DNA of 64,000 nt from Entomortierella parvispora (lineage: Eukaryota > Mortierellomycota > Mortierellomycetes > Mortierellales > Mortierellaceae). The notes below the pieces were generated by a model. The model had not been told where the DNA came from. It did no database searches and saw only the letters and a program-made list of their open reading frames with translations. The stretch is from NCBI GenBank assembly GCA_963573315.1, contig OY752140.1:1612001-1676000 (forward strand). The letters run 5' to 3'. Each line of letters starts with the position of its first letter. Position 1 is the stretch's first letter. Both the position numbers and the translations under genes were made by a program. Below are positions 32,628-42,270 of the stretch, in pieces.

Positions 32628-34979
32628 ATGGACGACCCAAACATGCCTGCGTCTCCGCATCTGGTCACTACAGTTGCCGGGATAGACCCTTTGGGGGTGG
32701 GATCTATCTCCACCAACGCTAGTGTCAGTGCCGAGGCGGCCGCATCGGGTCAGCCCATTTCGTCCGTTAGGACCACCCTCGCGGGTGAGCGATCACCCCT
32801 GAACCAACCTGCCACGTCGCATGATGCCGATTGGCCTGGAGAACCATCCGCATCATCCACCTCTGGCAGGGGTTCAGGAGGGAACGCCCTAGTCCACAAC
32901 TCAACGGCCAAGACCACCCCTGGGGGTGAGCCGTCTTCTTTGTCCACCACTACCACGTCTGGTCGTGCCGATGAGCCTGGGCAGCCATCCGCACGCCCCA
33001 CCTCTGGTAGGGTGCCATTGAAATCGGCTTTAGTCTTGGAGAAGCCTGCAGGACAGTCAGGAGGGACTGGTCCTGTGTCATCATCATCGTCGAAGTCTGC
33101 CGCTTCATCCCCCTCGGGTCTGAGGGATGAGGAGATGGAGGAGCAGGCTCCCATTCCTCCCATGCCCGCGGCGAGTCCGATGCCGATTCGGACATACGCC
33201 TTTGCTGCGGGTGCCCGTGCAGAGTCCAAACGCAGTCAGGAGGTTCTTCGTCGCCGAGTCGAGGCCAGGGTACAGGCCCAACTCCCCCAGCACTTTACAC
33301 GGCTTAGAAGGGGAGCGGCGGTTATTATTTATGAGAACACAAAGGTCAGGGCAGAGGACCTGCAACTGGAGTTGAACAAACTCCTAGATGCACGTTGTGT
33401 CCTGAAGAACGATACATACGGGATCTCAGTTGTCGGATTCCTCCATGCAAAGGACCTGGAGGAATTTCTCGTCACCCCTGTGGTGGTCAAGGGCGTCCGT
33501 CTCCGAGTGGAAAGAGCGGTGCACTCGACGGGGTCTCGACTTCAAATCCGAGCGGAATCGGTCTTTGAGTTGGACCCTGACGACCTTGAGAAAGAATTGA
33601 AGCGGATCTTCCAGGAAGCAGGGGAGATCAAATACATCAACCCGCATTATGTGACGGGATCAAAGGAGACGTTGACAGGAGTGGTGGATTTCATCCTGGA
33701 GATCCCCTCTGGAAAGCTCAAGGACCTGCAGCTGCCCCGGATGGCGGCGCTGTCAGGAGTAAACACTCTGTTTACCTGGCCCAAGGGAGGCAAGGTCTGT
33801 TACAGATGTGGGACGGACGAGCACATCAGGAGGGAGTGTCCTCATCCAATCACTTGGTCGGTGGATCAAGGAGAGCCGTTGGAGACAGCGATGATGGTGA
33901 AGGCATTTCCGGACACTGAAATCACCCAGCCAACAGTCAACACCCATAGTCAGTCAGGCAACAAATCCACAGCCAATAAAGCTGGTTCAAACAAAATCAA
34001 TACGCAGCGAGACAATGAGGAGGAATGGACTACGGTAGGACAGAAGAAACGTCCTTACAGTACAAGATCCCGTCCTGGCCCGCAATCCGACTCGGACAAC
34101 CCTGTGGAGAGGAAGAAGACTCAACAGGGAAGTGCCAGTGGAGCAGGCAATGGAGGAGGGAAAAAACCCGAAGACGGCGGTGGAAGCAAAGGCAAGGGGA
34201 AGGCCAAAGCCAACACCGACGACCACCAGGAGCAGAGGAAGGAGTCCGAAGCTCGGGTGGACGTTAACAGGGGGACAGAGGAGGGCTCTGCTGTATCCAA
34301 CAGCAAGAACACTCCTACTGCTACCAAAGCTAGTGTGACCTTTGCACCATCTGGAAACAGCTCTGGAGCAGCAGGGTCAGGAACGAGCGGTCCCACTGAG
34401 ACCGTCAAGGGTACTAATGCAGTCAGCAACGGTAACCAGACTGCAGAGTCCACCTCTGCCGATATTCAAACAGCAACATTATCCAAGATCGCACAGGAGC
34501 AAGAGGCGGCGAAGGTAGCAGCTGCCCAACAAGCTATGATCAGGGCAGAAGAAGAACAGGCCCGGTTAGCACAGGAATACGCCCGCCAGCAGGAAGCCTG
34601 GTTAGCACAGGAACAGGCCCGTCAGCAATGGGAACAGGCCCAGCAGGAAGCCTGGCAAGCAGCTGCGGCAGCAGCTGCAGGGGAAGCTGCAGATGAGGCC
34701 TCGGCAGCGGCGGAAGCTTTCAGGGCAGCAGACAATAACCATAACATCTTCGACGAGGATGACTTTATGGATGATATGGACCCGGAAGAGGTAGACATCG
34801 AGATGTATATGAAAACATCAGGTCGGTCTAGAGCCGAGGTGGAGGCGATGATAACGCTCAAGATGGCCGCCCGAATCAGAAAAAAGTCGACTGGGAAATC
34901 AATTGTGAAGCCAGTCGGGAAACCAATTGGAAAGCCCATTGGAAAACCGACGACGAGAGCCAGCAAGTCGACTAAGTAG
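32628..34979 (+). CDS. retrotransposon ORF1, copy 2
   Basis: It is 783 aa and intact. It shares with copies 3 and 4 the DWPGEP and NALVHNST variants. Private changes are SPMPIR (others GPMPIR) and TATLSK (others TATSSK). The zinc knuckle is unchanged. The basic tail reads KKSTGKS as in copy 1, not KKSNGKS as in copies 3 and 4. Confidence 0.93.
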   Translation: MDDPNMPASPHLVTTVAGIDPLGVGSISTNASVSAEAAASGQPISSVRTTLAGERSPLNQPATSHDADWPGEPSASSTSGRGSGGNALVHNSTAKTTPGGEPSSLSTTTTSGRADEPGQPSARPTSGRVPLKSALVLEKPAGQSGGTGPVSSSSSKSAASSPSGLRDEEMEEQAPIPPMPAASPMPIRTYAFAAGARAESKRSQEVLRRRVEARVQAQLPQHFTRLRRGAAVIIYENTKVRAEDLQLELNKLLDARCVLKNDTYGISVVGFLHAKDLEEFLVTPVVVKGVRLRVERAVHSTGSRLQIRAESVFELDPDDLEKELKRIFQEAGEIKYINPHYVTGSKETLTGVVDFILEIPSGKLKDLQLPRMAALSGVNTLFTWPKGGKVCYRCGTDEHIRRECPHPITWSVDQGEPLETAMMVKAFPDTEITQPTVNTHSQSGNKSTANKAGSNKINTQRDNEEEWTTVGQKKRPYSTRSRPGPQSDSDNPVERKKTQQGSASGAGNGGGKKPEDGGGSKGKGKAKANTDDHQEQRKESEARVDVNRGTEEGSAVSNSKNTPTATKASVTFAPSGNSSGAAGSGTSGPTETVKGTNAVSNGNQTAESTSADIQTATLSKIAQEQEAAKVAAAQQAMIRAEEEQARLAQEYARQQEAWLAQEQARQQWEQAQQEAWQAAAAAAAGEAADEASAAAEAFRAADNNHNIFDEDDFMDDMDPEEVDIEMYMKTSGRSRAEVEAMITLKMAARIRKKSTGKSIVKPVGKPIGKPIGKPTTRASKSTK

Positions 34980-35023
34980 AGACTTGTCTCTGCCCGTCGC
35001 CTTCTTCCAACTGCTTTTTCCCA

Positions 35024-38000
35024 ATGCCTGTACAACCTATACCACCGAACGCGTCCACGTATGCCAACCTTCGGGTAGCGACGTTGAACGTAAGATCTAT
35101 TCTCAGCGATGAGAATCGCCGTGCATTCTTTGCATGGTTAAAAAATCAACCAATTGACATCATTGCGATCCAGGAGACCGCAAACTTTGGGATCTTTAAT
35201 GACACCGTCAAAGCCAAATGGACAAGAGATTGGGGGGAGAGGGGCAAGTCCCTCTTTACCCGTTATTGCGGCCTGCTGGTATGTCATGAAAGATTCTTCC
35301 TCACCGACACTGTGGAGCTTGGAGAAGGCCGTATCCTATCGGCCATCCTCAAAGCGGCAGGACAGGATGAGGATACTCTTAGGATCACAAACTTATATCT
35401 TCCAGCCAACGACAGAGAACAGCCAATTTTTCTTGCCAGATTGGACGTGGGCAGAATTGCACACCCTCTCACAGTCGTCCTGGGAGATTTCAACAACACA
35501 ATGCACCCGATGTTAGACAGGAACCCTCCACGAACAGTAGAACTTCAACAAGAATACCGCTACACTGCACCCTGGCAGAATGTAGTGGACGCCTTGATGA
35601 CGCCGCTGAACCTGGTGGACACTGCCCTCCCTCGGACAAAGAACAAACCATACTATACTCACTACCACGTCAGGACTGTCGCCGTCACCCCCCAGAACAT
35701 GGCAATCCGTCGCGCCTTTTTGGAGGCCGCGGATCCGCTAGAGCTCGAGAGGGAGAGGCCAGCGATAGGGGATGGGGCGGAGCTGCTAGCTATGCTAGAC
35801 AGAGACGATGACCTGGTGGAGAACCCAGCAACTCCGGGACAGCCCGGAATTATTTTAAACACAAACTCAAGGATTGACTATCTGATGGTGTCGGCTACAA
35901 TGCTTGGATTAGTCTCGGCCCAGGAGGTTCGCTCTTGCGACATCTACTGGCCCGACAAAAAATCCAAGCTCGACCATCGACTAGTCTCTGCCACACTTTT
36001 TACTACGGGCAAACCTCCATACTGTGCTTCCGAGGTATTGGATGAGCGTCTGTTGCACGACCCGACCTTTGTGGAAAAGGTGGACTCTCTCTTTGCGGAT
36101 CTGGCAGAGAAGAGGAGTCAGCCCGACTCGCCACCCATGTCCACCTGTTGGGACGAGTGCAAGACCAGGATCTTGGAGGAAGGTCTGAAATATGCAAAGA
36201 AAAAAAGAAGAGATAACATGGACAAGCGTCGAAAGTTGACCAGGGATCTCGCGCAAGCGGACGCAACTCTCGACCAGCACCCCAGGAACAAGAAGGCAAT
36301 TGCAAGGAGGTTGCAATGTCTTGATGACCTGGGCGAGCTGTCCAAGTACGAACTTCAAAAGGTGGCGCTGATGGCCAAGGTGAAATGGGTGGAGGAAGGA
36401 GAGAAGGCCACGCCGTTTTTTACCATGCTTCTTCACGCACGCCGCAGGAAAGCAACTATCGCAGCTCTTAAAAACAGGGAGGGAGAATCAAAAGAGGACA
36501 TGGACTCGATTGAATCGATCGCCCGCGAGTTTTATTCTGAGCTATACACGTCAGAGCCGACAGACCGGACCGCACAGGAGACGCTCCTGAGTGCAGTCCA
36601 CACGTCGGTGAACGCCAGAGATAAGATCGATCTGGATGCGGATCTCACGGAGGGAGAGATTGCGTCTGCGATTCAAGCCATGGCGGCTCGATCCTCTCCA
36701 GGAACTGACGGGCTCACCTACGCATTCTACAAAGCTTTCAAATCCAAGATCACACCGGTCCTCATGGAGATATTTAACGATATCAAGCCAGGATCAGTCG
36801 CGTCTATGCCCGAATCGCATGGTCAGTCTCTGACTATCTTGCTGTTCAAAAAGGGGGATGCGGAGCAAATAGGGAATTACCGCCCTATTTCCCTCACGCA
36901 GTGTGATTACAAGATTTTTACAAAGATCTTGACCAACCGGATGAACCCTGTTGCCGACAAGATCTTGAATGTTCATCAAACGGGATTTATCCCAGAACGG
37001 CAAGGACACGACAACGTCATGTTGCTGGAGTTGTTGGTTCATTACTTTCAAGACGGGAGCAAGGGAGACGCTTCGATCTTGAGTCTGGATCAGCAAAAGG
37101 CGTATGACAGGGTGGAATGGGGATACCTGCATCTGTGCTTGGAGCGCTTTGGATTTGGCCCGAGGCTCAGGCACTGGATCAAGCTTTGTTACACAGAGCT
37201 AGAGGCAACCATCCACTTGGGGTCGCGCAAATCGGATCCGTACCAGATCAAGAGAGGACTCCGCCAAGGTGATCCCCTCGCGCCGATCTTGTTCAATTTT
37301 GTACTGGAGCCGTTCCTTTTACATTACACACGAACCGCCAGGGGGCCTATGGTTCCTGGTATCCGTCCCAAGGTTGCCGCCTTTGCAGATGACACCAATC
37401 TGCTGATGGGACCAGGAGATGATATCCACGCTCAGAATGCAATCCGGCTCCACGAAGCGGCGTCTGGGGCTCGCATCAACCACGACAAATCCACTCTGAT
37501 CCCTCTGACCGAGACCGCTCACACGGTCATCGCTGTCCCAAATGTCAATGCGGTGCCCTTCGGGACCGCATTTGAGCACTTGGGAATCGTGTTGCAGTCA
37601 GGTGAACGCGACATGAAGGGGATTGAGAAGGGAATTCTCAGAAAACTGGAGAACGCAATTGCTGGATGGCGATTGAGAAAGCTGACGTTTGAAGGTCGTG
37701 TTACGGTACTGAACACGTACTTTTTGTCAAAGCTGTGGTATGTCGCACCATTCTACACCTTTACGGCGTCGTTCTACCAGGAGTTGGACAAGCTGACCCG
37801 TCACATTTTGTGGCCAACAACAAACGCTCGTGTGAGTCTGAATTGGTACCGCCAGCCCAAGAAATGGGGTGGATACGGACTCTTGCACCCCGAACACCAG
37901 ATCAAAGCCCTGAAAGCAAAATGGATGGCACGCCGACTGGAGACCCCGGCCCAGAGATGGGTTCCTCTGTTGGAGACGATTGTCAGAGAGGGGACAGCCA

Positions 38001-39055
38001 ACGGCGGAGGTCAAGCCATTTTTGCTCTAGAAAACCCAACACAGAGAGGGACAAGGCTATTGGGCCTGTCAGACCCCCCTCTCCCAGCCAGCATCCTCGC
38101 CAGTGTCCATGCGTTCCAGGAGCTGGACATCAAAGAGGCCCCGCGCCCAGAGCGAAGAATTGGATATCGCTTCCAACTCTTTGATGGCGAGTGTGCGACC
38201 AACGCCTTTGAGGTCAAGAGGGCTCGTCTGTACCTGGGCAAAGTAGCACGAGAGGCCCAAGTAGGACGACCTCTTCCTAAAGCCAAGAGGGACTGGCCTG
38301 CCATCCCAAGCCTGATGAACTTTAGATCCATCGAGGTGGACCGGACGGGACCTGGGCCTCATCCCGAAAGGAACTCTATGCCTCCGATCCCGGACGAAGA
38401 GTGGAAGGTGTGTTGGGAGCGCTTCTGGGCGACCGAGCGACGCCCCAACGAGCGCCACTTTCTGTACCAGCTCCATCACAGAGCGGTATGGACCAAGGGA
38501 TTCAAGTCGACCATAATACTCAATCAACCGGTGGAGAACAAGTGGTGCAGGAGGTGCATCGCCCATGACCCACCGATACAAGTCCATGAGAACACAGTCC
38601 ATGCTTTTCACGACTGCCCACAAGTGTTGGCAGAATGGGATCGAGTCCGCGAGAGGATCGAAACCCTCTGCCAGACAGGACCGCTATCCACAATAGTGTA
38701 TCACGATATACTCTGTTGGCCCCGAGTAGCGGACCTGCCACCTCTGGCCATCCACCTGCATTCTACCGTCACTCAAACCATATGGCAAAGCTACTGTGCC
38801 CTTGGAGATGGAGAACGACAAGCGGATATATACCTGAGAGGAGCAGTTGTATCAGCGTTCAAGACACGAGCCAAGGTAGAACAGGCGCGAGCCATCTACC
38901 GTGATCAAGTGGAACACCACCAACGAGCTCGAGGCCAATTGGGGCAAGAGCCGTCGACAAAGAACTACGACCAGTTTGTGTCTGTGTGGCACCACCCTCC
39001 TCACATCACGGTCTCTCGAGATCGGCTGGAATGGGGAGAGATGTGGAGCAATTAA
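35024..39055 (+). CDS. retrotransposon ORF2, copy 2
   Basis: It is 1343 aa with all endonuclease, RT and CCHC motifs intact. It shares with copy 3 GLVSAQ, TTGKPP and KVDSLF, where copies 1 and 4 have GSVSAQ, TTDKPP and KVNSLF. The private change is FTKILTN (others FTKVLTN), a conservative replacement in an RT segment. It ends ITVSRDR, as in copy 4. Confidence 0.95.
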   Translation: MPVQPIPPNASTYANLRVATLNVRSILSDENRRAFFAWLKNQPIDIIAIQETANFGIFNDTVKAKWTRDWGERGKSLFTRYCGLLVCHERFFLTDTVELGEGRILSAILKAAGQDEDTLRITNLYLPANDREQPIFLARLDVGRIAHPLTVVLGDFNNTMHPMLDRNPPRTVELQQEYRYTAPWQNVVDALMTPLNLVDTALPRTKNKPYYTHYHVRTVAVTPQNMAIRRAFLEAADPLELERERPAIGDGAELLAMLDRDDDLVENPATPGQPGIILNTNSRIDYLMVSATMLGLVSAQEVRSCDIYWPDKKSKLDHRLVSATLFTTGKPPYCASEVLDERLLHDPTFVEKVDSLFADLAEKRSQPDSPPMSTCWDECKTRILEEGLKYAKKKRRDNMDKRRKLTRDLAQADATLDQHPRNKKAIARRLQCLDDLGELSKYELQKVALMAKVKWVEEGEKATPFFTMLLHARRRKATIAALKNREGESKEDMDSIESIAREFYSELYTSEPTDRTAQETLLSAVHTSVNARDKIDLDADLTEGEIASAIQAMAARSSPGTDGLTYAFYKAFKSKITPVLMEIFNDIKPGSVASMPESHGQSLTILLFKKGDAEQIGNYRPISLTQCDYKIFTKILTNRMNPVADKILNVHQTGFIPERQGHDNVMLLELLVHYFQDGSKGDASILSLDQQKAYDRVEWGYLHLCLERFGFGPRLRHWIKLCYTELEATIHLGSRKSDPYQIKRGLRQGDPLAPILFNFVLEPFLLHYTRTARGPMVPGIRPKVAAFADDTNLLMGPGDDIHAQNAIRLHEAASGARINHDKSTLIPLTETAHTVIAVPNVNAVPFGTAFEHLGIVLQSGERDMKGIEKGILRKLENAIAGWRLRKLTFEGRVTVLNTYFLSKLWYVAPFYTFTASFYQELDKLTRHILWPTTNARVSLNWYRQPKKWGGYGLLHPEHQIKALKAKWMARRLETPAQRWVPLLETIVREGTANGGGQAIFALENPTQRGTRLLGLSDPPLPASILASVHAFQELDIKEAPRPERRIGYRFQLFDGECATNAFEVKRARLYLGKVAREAQVGRPLPKAKRDWPAIPSLMNFRSIEVDRTGPGPHPERNSMPPIPDEEWKVCWERFWATERRPNERHFLYQLHHRAVWTKGFKSTIILNQPVENKWCRRCIAHDPPIQVHENTVHAFHDCPQVLAEWDRVRERIETLCQTGPLSTIVYHDILCWPRVADLPPLAIHLHSTVTQTIWQSYCALGDGERQADIYLRGAVVSAFKTRAKVEQARAIYRDQVEHHQRARGQLGQEPSTKNYDQFVSVWHHPPHITVSRDRLEWGEMWSN

Positions 39056-39681
39056 GTTTGCACCGCACGGTCCCGAACGATAAAAAACAAAATCAGGGAC
39101 GATCGACTCCTGCAATTGACCGCCCCGCCAGAAAAACAGACCCGAAACACGAAAACCAAAAAAACAGAAAACACAAGGTCGAGAACGCGAGCGGGTCTCC
39201 TTCTCCGTCAAGACCTCCAACAGGCATCGGTTCATCTCTTTACCAACAAGAGATGAGCAGGAACCGACCAAAAAAATAAAATCAGCGGTCGCTGCTTCTC
39301 CCCGCCTCTGAGAAGCAGTGCTCGCGAGTAGGTGGCTCCCTGCCCTACTCAAAGAGCACCCCTGGATCCTTGCAAGATCCAGAAGATCCATGCCAAGGGC
39401 TCTGACGCTCCTCTCGGGTGTCACTTCCTCACTTGTCATGACCAAGGGCCGCCGTTTCCGTCGCCTTTTTCCTAAATAGTCTTCCACCCCTACCTCCCTG
39501 GGCCCGATCTGTATGGATCGTGAAGCCCTTGTTCCCGCTTAGCGCAGGGCGAGCCACTTTTTTTTAGAAAAAACAGATAGTTCGGCAGTAGTAACCTTTA
39601 TCATTACCAGCGAGGGGGAACACTTTGGGAAAGCTTCGGCACCCCCCCGCATGGAATAAACCGAAGAGTATCTCTCTCTTC

Positions 39682-39707
39682 GCCCGGCTAGCTCAATCGG
39701 TAGAGCA
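39682..39707 (+). pseudogene. tRNA-Arg 5' fragment between copies 2 and 3
   Basis: It is identical to tRNA-Arg nt 1-26 and is followed directly by the element start ACTCTTTC with no extra bases. Confidence 0.95.
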
Positions 39708-39874
39708 ACTCTTTCTTTCCCAGTTCCGCAAATAATTGAATTAGCAGTCACTGTTACTTTCAGTTTTTTGTTCATCCTCATCGCTTTTTTGCTCATTGCA
39801 TTTCGTCGGTCATTAGCAAAGTGCTCAGCTCCGGGAAGGACCATCACACCACCGTGAATCAACAACTCGTCACC

Positions 39875-42226
39875 ATGGACGACCCAAACATGCCTGCGTC
39901 TCCGCATCTGGTCACTACAGTTGCCGGGATAGACCCTTTGGGGGTGGGATCTATCTCCACCAACGCTAGTGTCAGTGCCGAGGCGGCCGCATCGGGTCAG
40001 CCCATTTCGTCCGTTAGGACCACCCTCGCGGGTGAGCGATCACCCCTGAACCAACCTGCCACGTCGCATGATGCCGATTGGCCTGGAGAACCATCCGCAT
40101 CATCCACCTCTGGCAGGGGTTCAGGAGGGAACGCCCTAGTCCACAACTCAACGGCCAAGACCACCCCTGGGGGTGAGCCGTCTTCTTTGTCCACCACTAC
40201 CACGTCTGGTCGTGCCGATGAGCCTGGGCAGCCATCCGCACGCCCCACCTCTGGTAGGGTGCCATTGAAATCGGCTTTAGTCTTGGAGAAGCCTGCAGGA
40301 CAGTCAGGAGGGACTGGTCCTGTGTCATCATCATCGTCGAAGTCTGCCGCTTCATCCCCCTCGGGTCTGAGGGATGAGGAGATGGAGGAGCAGGCTCCCA
40401 TTCCTCCCATGCCCGCGGCGGGTCCGATGCCGATTCGGACATACGCCTTTGCTGCGGGTGCCCGTGCAGAGTCCAAACGCAGTCAGGAGGTTCTTCGTCG
40501 CCGAGTCGAGGCCAGGGTACAGGCCCAACTCCCCCAGCACTTTACACGGCTTAGAAGGGGAGCGGCGGTTATTATTTATGAGAACACAAAGGTCAGGGCA
40601 GAGGACCTGCAACTGGAGTTGAACAAACTCCTAGATGCACGTTGTGTCCTGAAGAACGATACATACGGGATCTCAGTTGTCGGATTCCTCCATGCAAAGG
40701 ACCTGGAGGAATTTCTCGTCACCCCTGTGGTGGTCAAGGGCGTCCGTCTCCGAGTGGAAAGAGCGGTGCACTCGACGGGGTCTCGACTTCAAATCCGAGC
40801 GGAATCGGTCTTTGAGTTGGACCCTGACGACCTTGAGAAAGAATTGAAGCGGATCTTCCAGGAAGCAGGGGAGATCAAATACATCAACCCGCATTATGTG
40901 ACGGGATCAAAGGAGACGTTGACAGGAGTGGTGGATTTCATCCTGGAGATCCCCTCTGGAAAGCTCAAGGACCTGCAGCTGCCCCGGATGGCGGCGCTGT
41001 CAGGAGTAAACACTCTGTTTACCTGGCCCAAGGGAGGCAAGGTCTGTTACAGATGTGGGACGGACGAGCACATCAGGAGGGAGTGTCCTCATCCAATCAC
41101 TTGGTCGGTGGATCAAGGAGAGCCGTTGGAGACAGCGATGATGGTGAAGGCATTTCCGGACACTGAAATCACCCAGCCAACAGTCAACACCCATAGTCAG
41201 TCAGGCAACAAATCCACAGCCAATAAAGCTGGTTCAAACAAAATCAATACGCAGCGAGACAATGAGGAGGAATGGACTACGGTAGGACAGAAGAAACGTC
41301 CTTACAGTACAAGATCCCGTCCTGGCCCGCAATCCGACTCGGACAACCCTGTGGAGAGGAAGAAGACTCAACAGGGAAGTGCCAGTGGAGCAGGCAATGG
41401 AGGAGGGAAAAAACCCGAAGACGGCGGTGGAAGCAAAGGCAAGGGGAAGGCCAAAGCCAACACCGACGACCACCAGGAGCAGAGGAAGGAGTCCGAAGCT
41501 CGGGTGGACGTTAACAGGGGGACAGAGGAGGGCTCTGCTGTATCCAACAGCAAGAACACTCCTACTGCTACCAAAGCTAGTGTGACCTTTGCACCATCTG
41601 GAAACAGCTCTGGAGCAGCAGGGTCAGGAACGAGCGGTCCCACTGAGACCGTCAAGGGTACTAATGCAGTCAGCAACGGTAACCAGACTGCAGAGTCCAC
41701 CTCTGCCGATATTCAAACAGCAACATCATCCAAGATCGCACAGGAGCAAGAGGCGGCGAAGGTAGCAGCTGCCCAACAAGCTATGATCAGGGCAGAAGAA
41801 GAACAGGCCCGGTTAGCACAGGAATACGCCCGCCAGCAGGAAGCCTGGTTAGCACAGGAACAGGCCCGTCAGCAATGGGAACAGGCCCAGCAGGAAGCCT
41901 GGCAAGCAGCTGCGGCAGCAGCTGCAGGGGAAGCTGCAGATGAGGCCTCGGCAGCGGCGGAAGCTTTCAGGGCAGCAGACAATAACCATAACATCTTGGA
42001 CGAGGATGACTTTATGGATGATATGGACCCGGAAGAGGTAGACATCGAGATGTATATGAAAACATCAGGTCGGTCTAGAGCCGAGGTGGAGGCGATGATA
42101 ACGCTCAAGATGGCCGCCCGAATCAGAAAAAAGTCGAATGGGAAATCAATTGTGAAGCCAGTCGGGAAACCAATTGGGAAGCCCATTGGAAAACCGACGA
42201 CGAGAGCCAGCAAGTCGACTAAGTAG
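39875..42226 (+). CDS. retrotransposon ORF1, copy 3
   Basis: It is 783 aa and intact. The private change is HNILDE (others HNIFDE or HDIFDE) in the acidic patch. It shares KKSNGKS in the basic tail with copy 4 only. The zinc knuckle and coiled coil are unchanged. Confidence 0.93.
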   Translation: MDDPNMPASPHLVTTVAGIDPLGVGSISTNASVSAEAAASGQPISSVRTTLAGERSPLNQPATSHDADWPGEPSASSTSGRGSGGNALVHNSTAKTTPGGEPSSLSTTTTSGRADEPGQPSARPTSGRVPLKSALVLEKPAGQSGGTGPVSSSSSKSAASSPSGLRDEEMEEQAPIPPMPAAGPMPIRTYAFAAGARAESKRSQEVLRRRVEARVQAQLPQHFTRLRRGAAVIIYENTKVRAEDLQLELNKLLDARCVLKNDTYGISVVGFLHAKDLEEFLVTPVVVKGVRLRVERAVHSTGSRLQIRAESVFELDPDDLEKELKRIFQEAGEIKYINPHYVTGSKETLTGVVDFILEIPSGKLKDLQLPRMAALSGVNTLFTWPKGGKVCYRCGTDEHIRRECPHPITWSVDQGEPLETAMMVKAFPDTEITQPTVNTHSQSGNKSTANKAGSNKINTQRDNEEEWTTVGQKKRPYSTRSRPGPQSDSDNPVERKKTQQGSASGAGNGGGKKPEDGGGSKGKGKAKANTDDHQEQRKESEARVDVNRGTEEGSAVSNSKNTPTATKASVTFAPSGNSSGAAGSGTSGPTETVKGTNAVSNGNQTAESTSADIQTATSSKIAQEQEAAKVAAAQQAMIRAEEEQARLAQEYARQQEAWLAQEQARQQWEQAQQEAWQAAAAAAAGEAADEASAAAEAFRAADNNHNILDEDDFMDDMDPEEVDIEMYMKTSGRSRAEVEAMITLKMAARIRKKSNGKSIVKPVGKPIGKPIGKPTTRASKSTK

Positions 42227-42270
42227 AGACTTGTCTCTGCCCGTCGCCTTCTTCCAACTGCTTTTTCCCA

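Larger units (their letters stand above)
32456..39681 (+). mobile_element. non-LTR retrotransposon, copy 2 (7226 bp, complete)
   Basis: This copy has the same organisation as copy 1. It is 6 bases longer: the extra GAGCA at its 5' junction, which duplicates the last five bases of the tRNA fragment, and one more T in the T run of the 3' UTR near 39560. It is closest to copy 3 over ORF1 and the first part of ORF2. At the ORF2 end and 3' UTR it shares alleles with copy 4 (TVSRDR; AGCGCAGG) rather than copies 1 and 3. Confidence 0.95.

Noticed and set aside
38852-39487. 211-residue minus-strand open frame over the ORF2 end and 3' UTR of copy 2 (and 182-residue equivalents in copies 1 and 3)
   Set aside because: Antisense to the element; length differs between copies because of a single base, and no protein features were seen.
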